Source of the DNA: Methanomicrobia archaeon
GTDB taxonomy: Archaea; Halobacteriota; Bog-38; Methanoflorentales; Methanoflorentaceae
Direction: 5' to 3'
Assembly (NCBI GenBank): GCA_015660915.1
Contig: JACTTZ010000011.1
Span: 1 to 64,000 of the forward strand
DNA length: 64,000 nucleotides
Shown here: positions 1-5,850 of the stretch, one piece after another
How positions within the stretch are numbered: the first letter of the stretch is position 1
Layout of the letters: each line of letters begins with the position of its first letter
Position numbers and translations under genes: made by a program
Notes under the pieces: generated by a model
Told to the model about the DNA's origin: nothing
Databases searched by the model: none
The model's input: only the letters and a program-made list of their open reading frames with translations

Positions 1-176
1 GTGCTATACATACCCTGCAATGCAAAAGGCAAACCGCACATGGAAAAGAAGCCTTCGTCCTCCTTCTTGAGCAGCGTTATCTCCATCTTCCCGGGATCTT
101 TGCATCCTCTGAGCAAAAGCTCCAAAACATTAATTCCAGCAGCGCCTCCTCCTATAATTACCACTTTCTCTACCAT
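1..176 (-). CDS. FAD-dependent pyridine nucleotide-disulfide oxidoreductase, N-terminal part (cut by window edge)
   Basis: The first 58 residues of a flavoprotein run off the left edge. They begin with a Rossmann FAD-binding motif, VVIIGGGAAG (residues 5-14), and carry SMCGLPF at 45-51. A single cysteine before GLP(F/Y) is the mark of the CoA-disulfide reductase/NADH oxidase branch, where it is the redox-active residue. The ATG at 174-176 has an AGGGAG Shine-Dalgarno site about 8 bases upstream. The family is clear from the two motifs. The substrate cannot be told from this fragment. Confidence 0.8.
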   Translation of the reverse strand, partial: MVEKVVIIGGGAAGINVLELLLRGCKDPGKMEITLLKKEDEGFFSMCGLPFALQGMYS

Positions 177-350
177 GTGCCCAATTCTCCCTATGCTGTT
201 CTGTTTCGTCTTTGCCTATTTATCTCAGCACGTGTGATAATCCTCCTAATTGAAAGTGTCTCTTTCACGAGGGACCGCTTGCTTTTCTTGTAGTCATTGC
301 ACTGATTAATGCACCATTAGAAAACAACGCAGAACGCTCCAAAAAATCTG

Positions 351-379
351 CCAGCGGAGGTCGCCGGTTCGAATCCGGC
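351..379 (+). other. tRNA 3' fragment (T-arm remnant), possible attachment-site scar
   Basis: A perfect T-arm is visible at 363-379: stem GCCGG, loop TTCGAAT, stem CCGGC, preceded by GGAGGTC, which looks like a variable loop. The 8 bases after it (CTGAAAGC) have no pairing partner upstream, and no D-arm or acceptor 5' strand is present. This is therefore only part of a tRNA. Integrating archaeal viruses and plasmids often target tRNA 3' ends and leave such fragments. That origin is an inference, and the parent tRNA is not in the window. Confidence 0.5.
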
Positions 380-457
380 CTGAAAGCGTTTGTCAAAAGC
401 GGCGTAACGCTTAGCCCTGTAACTACTGACTAATCCATCCTCCTGTATGCTAGCGAG

Positions 458-664
458 CTACGCTGAACTTGCCTTGCCAAGCTGCCTGAAAATGTGAACC
501 CAGAGATTGACCGCCATAGGTACCATTGTGATAATGATAACCAAGATGACGAACAGCGGAGTTATTTGTGTTCTTCCGCTCCAGATCACGTAAAACATAA
601 TCGCGTCTGTGACAGAGACGATGATAGCAGCGATGACAAGAGATCTAAAAAAGAGATTGACCAC
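458..664 (-). CDS. Small two-span membrane protein, unknown function
   Basis: A 68-residue protein with two hydrophobic segments (about residues 4-26 and 34-56) joined by a short loop containing SGRTQ. It starts with GTG (662-664); an AGAAGGGG stretch lies about 10 bases upstream. It sits at the outer edge of the accessory region, between a tRNA fragment and a broken regulator. No family was recognised. Size and composition resemble small membrane proteins of archaeal viruses and plasmids, but that is only a resemblance. Confidence 0.5.
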   Translation of the reverse strand: MVNLFFRSLVIAAIIVSVTDAIMFYVIWSGRTQITPLFVILVIIITMVPMAVNLWVHIFRQLGKASSA

Positions 665-704
665 GGTTTTGCCCCTTCTGTTTCAGTGTTGACGGTTTGA
701 TTCC

Positions 705-836
705 TCAGCAATGAGCGACATTTGAGTTGCCTAGGTGTGTATTTCGCCAATACTTTATATACACGTCATAAACGTGTTCAGGCAACGGATGCTTATAAAA
801 TCGCCAGTCTACTCCCGAAACCCCGTGCGTGAGTAT
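705..836 (-). pseudogene. Out-of-frame C-terminal segment of the adjacent regulator gene
   Basis: This open segment has no start of its own. It encodes HPLPEHVYDVYIKYW and overlaps the end of the ribbon-helix-helix gene in a different frame. A second copy of the same peptide, HPLPEHVYDVYMRYW, is encoded at 7336-7458. Conservation at protein level shows that this frame was once translated. The simplest explanation is an indel near position 815-825 that cut the extension off the upstream gene. Confidence 0.6.
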
Positions 837-1050
837 TTATTAGTTCGTCTTTACCCTCTAGCTGTGTTCGCAACCGTATTACTTCGGTATTATCACGGGT
901 ATGAAGCTCGTTAATATAGCTATCTTCGAGATAGGCGGCTAGAGCTTTAATAGTCAGTGCTGAACGGGTTACGTTATCGCGGTTAGCACGTTCAATAACG
1001 GCTTCCAACAGCTCGGCGGGTAGGGTTATAGACATACGAAATAGCGTCAT
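793..1050 (-). CDS. Ribbon-helix-helix (CopG/Arc-type) regulator, probably truncated by frameshift
   Basis: The 85-residue product opens with RMSITLPAELLEAVIERA, the beta strand and first helix of a ribbon-helix-helix DNA-binding fold, followed by TRSALTIKALAAYLEDS (second helix). A helical tail follows (LRTQLEGKDELINTHARG). Translation may start at Met1 or at Met6 (MSITLP); neither has a clear SD site. The last residues look abnormal because the conserved downstream peptide lies in another frame (705-836). Such small regulators usually repress their own mobile-element operon. Near-repeats of CTGTGTGGTAC just upstream could be its operators. Confidence 0.7.
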   Translation of the reverse strand: MTLFRMSITLPAELLEAVIERANRDNVTRSALTIKALAAYLEDSYINELHTRDNTEVIRLRTQLEGKDELINTHARGFGSRLAIL

Positions 1051-1436
1051 ATAATCTGTGTGGTACTATCTCATTTGGTATTACGCTGCCGATATCGTAT
1101 TATCAGCGTAAGCACCACGTTTTAGAGCCAATGCAGGCTCGGTTGAATGGCTATATTATAGGCTGTGTGGTGCGCTATTTTGGCTATTTTAAAAAAAAGT
1201 ACGCACGTAGGATTAACCAAGGCCCGGACCATAATATCATAACCCACCCACCTAAGCGAAAAATAGGCCGTCGCCCGGGCCCGAGTGATAGTGCCGTATA
1301 ATCCTTTAAGTTAACGCTGCAAATGAGGTAATGAGTAGAATATAAAGAATCGAGCAACTAGCAAGCGATGCCGCCCGCGACAATTGATAAAATTACTTAA
1401 CGCATAAGTGATTGGCAATGAGTAGGGGTGTATCGA
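1051..1436. promoter_or_regulatory. Gene-free regulatory stretch upstream of the RHH regulator
   Basis: No convincing gene is present in these 386 bases. CTGTGTGGTAC at 1056-1066 recurs as CTGTGTGGTGC at 1163-1173. The second copy also forms an inverted pair with GCACCAC at 1112-1118. Short repeated and inverted elements upstream of a ribbon-helix-helix gene suggest operator sites; this is an inference. An A-tract at about 1190-1198 may end minus-strand transcripts or simply be low complexity. Confidence 0.35.
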
Positions 1437-1676
1437 ATGGCACTTTACACAGAGGACGAACTTAAAGAATGTGCGAAGAAAGCGTTGCCCACTGACGATT
1501 TTAGCGAGGCCACGTGGGACTACCTCGGCGATGCGCTGTATTACGTTTCAGGTATTATGGATAACGAGGGCAAAGAGCACACGCTGAACGTCCGAAACCG
1601 CGACCGAAGCGGCGACCCTCCTGAGATAACCGACGCTCTTACCGGCCAACGATATTGGCCGGATGTAAAAAAATAA
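1437..1676 (+). CDS. Hypothetical protein, 79 residues
   Basis: The protein begins MALYTEDELKECAKKAL and is acidic and soluble, with no membrane segment or cysteine motif beyond one early Cys. The ATG at 1437 is preferred over the in-frame GTG at 1428 because an AGGGGTG Shine-Dalgarno site (1424-1430) lies 6 bases before it. The C-terminal part (TDALTGQRYWPD) ends in KK. No family was recognised. It lies alone on the plus strand within the mobile-like region. Confidence 0.6.
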   Translation: MALYTEDELKECAKKALPTDDFSEATWDYLGDALYYVSGIMDNEGKEHTLNVRNRDRSGDPPEITDALTGQRYWPDVKK

Positions 1677-1680
1677 GACG

Positions 1681-1902
1681 TTATCTATCGTGAGTTCTGC
1701 CTCGTAAAAACTGGAAGTCGCCGCCGCTAAGTTGCTTGTAACGGCCCTGAGCGTCCTGCCATCGTGAACGTCCTGAGCAGTAATACATATCGTGAGTTAT
1801 TGTGCGTGGCCGTCGGTATAACTCGCAATAATATGGGATCCGGTCATTATCGCCGCGTAGCTCGCACTTGACATAGCGTTCGCAGCGTACGCAATAGGTC
1901 AT
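1681..1902 (-). CDS. Small CxxC protein, family copy 1 (most complete)
   Basis: A 73-residue, basic, cysteine-containing protein. It opens MTYCVRCERYVKCELR and continues with RIPYYCELY, so Cys4, Cys7, Cys13 and Cys26 are placed like a small zinc-binding knuckle. A further YYC lies near residue 42 and the chain ends in an Arg-rich tail. Two more copies of the N-terminal half are encoded at 2026-2400 and 3285-3338. A fragment of the C-terminal half (KQLSGG) recurs near 6890. Metal binding is inferred from cysteine spacing. Function is unknown; a nucleic-acid or regulatory role is possible. Confidence 0.6.
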   Translation of the reverse strand: MTYCVRCERYVKCELRGDNDRIPYYCELYRRPRTITHDMYYCSGRSRWQDAQGRYKQLSGGDFQFLRGRTHDR

Positions 1903-2025
1903 ATATCGATAACGAGACGGTGACGCGCTAAGTAGCTAACCGGCGTGTATAGCGAAAGTAATGGCTGCTAAACGATAACATTTAAGCCGCGCCAGCGCGA
2001 ATTTACTTGCTTAGACTTTTGTCAA

Positions 2026-2400
2026 CTAGACAAGGAGGTGAATATCCATGGTAAGAAGTTGGGAGGATCTTGAAAAGGTAAAGGCTAGCGTTGGTCGATC
2101 GGGTTTGGTAGGAGGCGTTTGTTGGTTTTTCGGTTTCGTATTCGCTGTGCTGGGACTCATCGGTGATGCCGCGAACGTCAAACTCGGCTTAACGCCATGT
2201 TCTTGGTTTCTGCTCGCAATCGTAGTTTCCGTACTTAGCGTATCTGTATACATCGGCTGGGCGGCTGCTTGGTATTTGAGGTCGTCCACATAGCTAAAAG
2301 TGAAAATCTTGAGGCAATGCTCGCAGTAATAAGGCAGCTTATCCTGGTTGTCGCGTAGCTTGCAGCCGTTATAATTCTCACATCTACGGCAGTCCATCAT
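2026..2400 (-). CDS. Small CxxC protein, family copy 2, running into a convergent gene
   Basis: From the ATG at 2400 the frame reads MMDCRRCENYNGCKLR and then DKLPYYCEHC, matching copy 1 (1681-1902) in every cysteine and adding a CEHC pair. After about residue 37 the similarity ends, and the open frame continues antisense through the well-supported plus-strand gene at 2048-2293. That part is low-complexity Thr/Ser/Pro and probably not native. The gene may have lost its own 3' end when the other gene was placed beside it. Boundaries are certain only at the start. Confidence 0.5.
   Translation of the reverse strand: MMDCRRCENYNGCKLRDNQDKLPYYCEHCLKIFTFSYVDDLKYQAAAQPMYTDTLSTETTIASRNQEHGVKPSLTFAASPMSPSTANTKPKNQQTPPTKPDRPTLAFTFSRSSQLLTMDIHLLV
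2048..2293 (+). CDS. Small two-span membrane protein, unknown function
   Basis: An 81-residue protein with a short polar N-terminus (MVRSWEDLEKVKASVG) and two hydrophobic segments (about 21-41 and 53-74). The start is certain: AAGGAGGTG, a near-perfect Shine-Dalgarno site, lies at 2032-2040 just before the ATG. No family was recognised. It is transcribed against the surrounding CxxC/membrane-peptide module, which suggests a separately inserted gene. Confidence 0.7.
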   Translation: MVRSWEDLEKVKASVGRSGLVGGVCWFFGFVFAVLGLIGDAANVKLGLTPCSWFLLAIVVSVLSVSVYIGWAAAWYLRSST

Positions 2401-2489
2401 TAACGAGTAGGTTAACGCGCCCCTATTACATTCGTTTCCTAAGTCCGGATAAAGTAATAGCAGGCGCTTGTATAATCTTGGGCGCTCAA

Positions 2490-2603
2490 TCACCAAAGAA
2501 CATAATAAACACGTAATACGACGATGAGAATGAGGACGCCAATGAAAAGCAAATAAAATGTATATTTGAGCGGATCCTGTTTCATCATCCATATTGGATT
2601 CAT
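2490..2603 (-). CDS. Single-span membrane microprotein, copy 1 (37 residues)
   Basis: The peptide is MNPIWMMKQDPLKYTFY followed by the hydrophobic segment LLFIGVLILIVVLRVYYVLW. A GGGGGG tract 3 bases before the ATG at 2601-2603 acts as a weak SD. Two homologues are encoded at 3651-3776 and 3536-3628, with the same start context, basic N-terminus and, in one, the same Arg-Val-Tyr-x-Val-Leu-Trp end. Conservation at protein level despite diverged DNA shows that it is translated. A CxxC gene follows it on the same strand. Membrane insertion is evident; function is unknown. Confidence 0.65.
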   Translation of the reverse strand: MNPIWMMKQDPLKYTFYLLFIGVLILIVVLRVYYVLW

Positions 2604-2772
2604 ATTCCCCCCACTTAACGGAAATTGGACAGATAGACAAATAAGTAGCCTAAATGAGTTATTTTTTTCACCCTAACCTTTATTACGCGGGTGTAGATAT
2701 TAGTACTTTTAACAGGCACAGCGACATAAGTGCTGTGTCACCATTATACAAACGACAAACGGAGGTGGAAAA

Positions 2773-3081
2773 GTGAAAAAGGCAATCGCCGTGCTAGCAT
2801 TGTTTGTTGTGCTCTCATTGTTTGCTGCGACGAACGTAATAGCACAGTGCTCTGCGTCAACGACAACGGCACCTGCGTGCACGACTAGCGCGCAGTGCAC
2901 GAGCTACACCACTGCAGCCTGCTGCGTTTGTACGTGTCCAACCGCATGTTCCACTCCTGCCTGTTGCCCCGTAGTAAAGAGTGCGGCAACGGCATGCTGT
3001 GTCGTCACAAAGTGCTGTGAACCCGTTTTGTATAAACCGGTACATAAGTTCGAACCTTACAAAATGCCTCAGCTCGGCTAA
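2773..3081 (+). CDS. Secreted cysteine-rich protein (14 Cys)
   Basis: The N-terminus is a classic Sec signal peptide: MKK, a long hydrophobic core (AIAVLALFVVLSLFAA), then a likely cut after NVIA. The mature chain of about 77 residues has 14 cysteines, several as CC pairs, spaced by Thr/Ala/Ser-rich linkers, and ends with a Lys/His/Tyr-containing tail (VLYKPVHKFEPYKMPQLG). The GTG start at 2773 has GGAGGTGG about 6 bases upstream. No known family was recognised. The composition suggests a disulfide-bonded or metal-binding extracellular or virion-surface protein. It lies between two copies of the membrane-microprotein module. Confidence 0.75.
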   Translation: MKKAIAVLALFVVLSLFAATNVIAQCSASTTTAPACTTSAQCTSYTTAACCVCTCPTACSTPACCPVVKSAATACCVVTKCCEPVLYKPVHKFEPYKMPQLG

Positions 3082-3284
3082 TATGTCTAAAGGTTCTATT
3101 AGGTACAGATAGACCCATAGTGAGCATTTAAATCCTTGAGCATAGGCTTTGGCACTCTATTTGACGATTTGACGGTATGTACGGTATTTTTTCCACATTA
3201 GAGGATTTTAGGTATTTACTTTTTTGATTCTTTTTTTACCCCCCCTTTCCTAGCCTTTGAAAATTACTACAGCACTTTACTCAG

Positions 3285-3338
3285 TTAAACACGTAGCTTG
3301 CAGCCGTTATATCTCACGCATCTACGGCAATCCATCAT
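3285..3338 (-). pseudogene. CxxC protein, family copy 3, truncated to 17 residues
   Basis: The sequence encodes MMDCRRCVRYNGCKLRV and then stops. It matches copy 2 for all but two of its first 16 residues, including the three cysteines. The loss of the PYYC half shows that this is a remnant. It lies downstream of two membrane microprotein genes in the same order as the intact module at 2026-2603, so this is a second, decayed copy of that module. Confidence 0.65.
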
Positions 3339-3370
3339 TATGCAAGTAGCTAGTTAGCCCCCTTCATTCA

Positions 3371-3457
3371 TTATCCATGTCCCAGGAAACTAATGATAGC
3401 CAGAATTGCTAATGCTGAGATAACGCTACAAAATAAGGTATGTTTGCGTTTGTGCAT
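3371..3457 (-). CDS. Candidate membrane peptide, 28 residues
   Basis: A short frame reads MHKRKHTLFCSVISALAILA and ends IISFLGHG: a basic N-terminus followed by one hydrophobic span, like its microprotein neighbours. No good SD site is visible and no homologue occurs elsewhere in the window. It could be chance, but the position between two members of the microprotein/CxxC module makes it worth recording. Confidence 0.25.
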   Translation of the reverse strand: MHKRKHTLFCSVISALAILAIISFLGHG

Positions 3458-3535
3458 GTGTGCAAGGGGACAAATAGCTATTACACTAAGCCTTGTTACT
3501 TCAGGTCGTGAACGGAGCCCTATAAGTGCTTGAAA

Positions 3536-3628
3536 TCAAAAAAGAAATAAAAAGAGCAAATATAAAGGGAGATTAAACGGAACACGGTTGGGCATATACC
3601 GTTTCATCATCCTAATTATTTGATTCAT
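3536..3628 (-). CDS. Single-span membrane microprotein, copy 3 (30 residues, short)
   Basis: The frame reads MNQIIRMMKRYMPNR and ends NLPLYLLFLFLF. A GAGGT Shine-Dalgarno site lies about 6 bases before the ATG at 3626-3628. The N-terminal MNxIIRMxKR pattern matches copy 2 and the leader region of copy 1. It lacks the final Arg-Val-Tyr-x-Val-Leu-Trp segment, so it is either a shortened variant or a truncated relic. Confidence 0.5.
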   Translation of the reverse strand: MNQIIRMMKRYMPNRVPFNLPLYLLFLFLF

Positions 3629-3650
3629 CTCTCAACCTCACTTCGTCCAA

Positions 3651-3776
3651 TCACCAAAGAACAAAATACACACGTAAAAAGACGATGAGAACGAGTAAGC
3701 CGATAAAAAGCAATGGTAACGCGTATTTCGATGGTGTTTTGATGTAACGCTTCACCATCCTAATTATTGAATTCAT
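3651..3776 (-). CDS. Single-span membrane microprotein, copy 2 (41 residues)
   Basis: The peptide starts MNSIIRMVKRYIKTPSKY and ends with a hydrophobic stretch LLFIGLLVLIVFLRVYFVLW. The last 20 residues differ from copy 1 (2490-2603) at only four conservative positions. A strongly basic N-terminus followed by one membrane span predicts an N-in topology. It is the upstream member of a second module copy (microprotein, microprotein, CxxC remnant). Function is unknown. Confidence 0.65.
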   Translation of the reverse strand: MNSIIRMVKRYIKTPSKYALPLLFIGLLVLIVFLRVYFVLW

Positions 3777-3900
3777 AATCGCTTACTACGTAGCAAAACA
3801 GAGCTTAAACGTAGTGTTTTGAGTCATTTTTCACTGGCCAGCTGAATTACTAGGGCCTAAAGCTCAGGAAAAGATGTCCGTTTCTTCTACGTTTATTATC

Positions 3901-4281
3901 CTATTTTTCAACCTCTTCGGGCCGCCTTCGCGTGAGCGATTCATACAAATTATCGAGGTATGCCTTTCGTTCTTTGATCGTCGGCTGTAGTTGTTCAATA
4001 AACGCAATCCCACCCAGGCGGGTTATTTCGCGCTCCACTTCCATAGCGTCCTTATCGAGTTGCGCGAGTAAGTTAACGGCGTTATCCCTCAGAGCGACCG
4101 CGTCGTTAAACATCGTTGCCGCGTTTCGTACGACGTCTTCCGCCTCGGTCATAATTAGCGTTTCATAACGGTGCATCCACCAGGCGATATTGTCCTTATA
4201 CCTGGCCTTATCGCTGGCCTCATCCTGGTGTTTAAACACATTCATAATCTTCGCTCCGGCTTTATCCAGATTAATAGCCAT
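3901..4281 (-). CDS. Helical coiled-coil protein, unknown function
   Basis: A 126-residue, strongly helical, charged protein with no cysteine or membrane segment. Heptad-like stretches run from about residue 45 (EAEDVVRNAATMFNDAV) to the end (LYESLTRRRPEEVEK). GAGGG lies about 7 bases before the ATG at 4281, supporting the start. No family was recognised. A structural or chaperone-like role in a mobile element is possible. A perfect 9-bp inverted repeat lies 55 bases upstream. Confidence 0.6.
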   Translation of the reverse strand: MAINLDKAGAKIMNVFKHQDEASDKARYKDNIAWWMHRYETLIMTEAEDVVRNAATMFNDAVALRDNAVNLLAQLDKDAMEVEREITRLGGIAFIEQLQPTIKERKAYLDNLYESLTRRRPEEVEK

Positions 4282-4335
4282 TTTTAGGCCCTCGGTTTTT
4301 CATATAGTCAAAACGGCACGTTTGCATACACGTCG

Positions 4336-4365
4336 CCTTCTTGACGGAAAAATTAATCAAGAAGG
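4336..4365. promoter_or_regulatory. Perfect 9-bp inverted repeat (CCTTCTTGA ... TCAAGAAGG)
   Basis: Two perfect 9-base arms at 4336-4344 and 4357-4365 flank a 12-base AT-rich centre. The element lies upstream of the coiled-coil gene on the minus strand. Arms of this length with an AT-rich spacer are typical of a dimeric repressor operator. A hairpin in RNA is also possible, but no T-tract follows on either strand. Confidence 0.4.
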
Positions 4366-4602
4366 TAAAACGGCGGTGTGATAGCTTAAGTGTTACCTAT
4401 TAGCCGGCAACTCTCAATAACGTGTGAGTTTTAGCTCGCTTCTCGAAAACGCCAGTTTAAGCTTATCTAGTCGGTCTACTGTGTTATCTGGTACTGGGGG
4501 TAGTTCGCTCGCGCTTGCGCTAGAATTAGATTGCTTTATGGAATTGAAAAAAAAGAGTCGCTTATCGCCGCTGAATCGCCTAAATAAGCCCTGCCGAGGC
4601 TC

Positions 4603-4631
4603 CGACTCGGGTTCAAATCCCGACTCGGGCG
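4603..4631 (+). other. tRNA-Asp-like 3' end fragment (putative att site)
   Basis: The segment contains the T-arm TCGGG-TTCAAAT-CCCGA, the acceptor 3' strand CTCGGGC and discriminator G. This is the layout of archaeal tRNA-Asp, whose 5' strand would be GCCCGAG. That strand, the D-arm and the anticodon arm are absent upstream, so only the last ~30 bases exist. This is the usual extent of an att core left by integration into a tRNA 3' end. No integrase gene is in the window. The bases around it (4366-4700) contain no convincing gene. Confidence 0.55.
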
Positions 4632-4700
4632 CTCCTTTATTTGATAAGCGGAGGCTATAATGGGGTTGCTTTATGTAGCTCGTATTCGGATACAGGGTGC

Positions 4701-4940
4701 TTAGACAAGGACTGAAAGGCCACAGACTGCAGAGCTAAGCCGGTTGCTTATCGTTACGAGGTTGTTCGTGGCGTTACCGAAAAGGTTTGGGAGCACCGGT
4801 AAGCGGATATTGACGTATGACGCATTTTGGGTCGCGTTTTGCGTCCCATTTTGCCCCCCCGCCTGATACGTGCAGCCGGAAGCAGCGACAACGAGAGCGG
4901 CTATCACGCCAATGAGAATGACTAGCATTATACGTTTCAC
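4701..4940 (-). CDS. Small predicted lipoprotein
   Basis: From the GTG at 4938-4940 the chain reads VKRIMLVILIGVIAALVVAA followed by SGC, a lipobox-type signal sequence. A Gly/Gln/Asn/Thr-rich linker (NGTQNATQNAS) with N-glycosylation sequons follows. The start is chosen because AGGAGGAG lies about 11 bases upstream. The mature part is only about 55 residues. Similar lipid-anchored proteins occur at 9127, 54973, 59539 and 62379. Binding partner and function are unknown. Confidence 0.6.
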   Translation of the reverse strand: MKRIMLVILIGVIAALVVAASGCTYQAGGQNGTQNATQNASYVNIRLPVLPNLFGNATNNLVTISNRLSSAVCGLSVLV

Positions 4941-5034
4941 GTTCTGTTGTGCTCCTCCTACGTTTTTCAATTTTACCACACTTTCACTCTACTTTTAGCT
5001 AACAATTACCCAGGTAGACCTACCATTTTGCCCC

Positions 5035-5307
5035 GTGAACAACGATTGCGTAGAGGTTGATGAACTCATCTTTGAAATCGCAGACTACAAAAATGACTAT
5101 GCCGATATGGCTGCCGAAAAATTTTTAGGAAGTACTCGACCAGTTGGGAAAGTTATCAATACCTGCGAGACCCTGTGGACGATAGCTGGCTACTTAACAG
5201 TGCACGTCAGCAGTTGCGACGAATTATCAAAAGGATATAGGCGCACACGCATCAGTGTCGAGAATATGGCTATTCGTATTTTCCTGTGTCTTTTTACCGC
5301 AGCCTGA
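5035..5307 (+). CDS. Hypothetical protein (weak)
   Basis: An open frame of 90 codons with a GTG start encodes an acidic N-terminal half (EVDELIFEIADYKNDYADMA) and a more basic end. There is no SD site and no recognisable family. Composition is protein-like, and the gap between the flanking minus-strand genes would otherwise be empty, but it may be a chance frame or a gene relic. Confidence 0.25.
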   Translation: MNNDCVEVDELIFEIADYKNDYADMAAEKFLGSTRPVGKVINTCETLWTIAGYLTVHVSSCDELSKGYRRTRISVENMAIRIFLCLFTAA

Positions 5308-5310
5308 CAT

Positions 5311-5526
5311 TCAGTCATTTTTTACCTCAACTTTGAGCGTAACAAGCTTTTCATACTTCTGCTTATAAGCGAGGTATGGTAGAATATGCGATAGTACTTG
5401 CTCTGCGGTGCACGTGCGCTCAATGCCTTTCGAGCTTGTCTGAACCCACCCGCTTTTCTCTTTTCTAAAGCTCTGCACACTGCCATTCTTCGTTGTAAAA
5501 TAAATTACGCACTCGCTGTTCTTCAT
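5311..5526 (-). CDS. Hypothetical protein, 71 residues
   Basis: A small soluble protein starting MKNSECVIYFTTKNG with alternating beta-like segments (GSVQSFRKEKSGWVQTS) and a Lys/Glu-rich C-terminus. GAGG lies about 9 bases upstream of the ATG at 5526. The pattern suggests a compact beta-rich domain, but no family was recognised. Confidence 0.5.
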   Translation of the reverse strand: MKNSECVIYFTTKNGSVQSFRKEKSGWVQTSSKGIERTCTAEQVLSHILPYLAYKQKYEKLVTLKVEVKND

Positions 5527-5664
5527 TTGCTAATCCTCGGCCCCAAACAGCTTATTTACCTTTTCGCATCCATCATTGTTAGGAGGGTTATAGAAACACA
5601 GCTTTTCTGGGACTCCTTTAGAGTAATTCACGCATCCCCAGCATTGACTAAACAGCCGCGCACC

Positions 5665-5844
5665 ATGTTTATCTCTATGGGCTTGCATAACTCAGTTGCT
5701 CTTTCCAAAGGGATTGAAATTTCTGATGGCATAATCCATAACTATTCTTGTTTTGTCAATTTAGTTTTTTTCTACTATGACGCCTATATGGAACATTGGA
5801 AAGACATAGAATGCGTGGTTCTCAAGAAATATGAGGGGAGGTAA
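5665..5844 (+). CDS. Hypothetical fragment upstream of the MuF-like gene
   Basis: From the ATG at 5665 the frame reads MFISMGLHNSVALSKG and ends in ECVVLKKYEGR. Its stop lies 6 bases before the start of the next gene, and its last codons contain that gene's SD site (GGGGAGGT). This spacing looks operon-like. The frame stays open upstream without an obvious start, so it may be the 3' remnant of a larger virion gene. Confidence 0.3.
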   Translation: MFISMGLHNSVALSKGIEISDGIIHNYSCFVNLVFFYYDAYMEHWKDIECVVLKKYEGR

Positions 5845-5850
5845 CAAAGC

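Noticed and set aside
4424-4660. Plus-strand open frame across the tRNA-Asp fragment
   Set aside because: Its end is the tRNA-derived sequence, it has no SD, and its composition is Ser/Leu low complexity.
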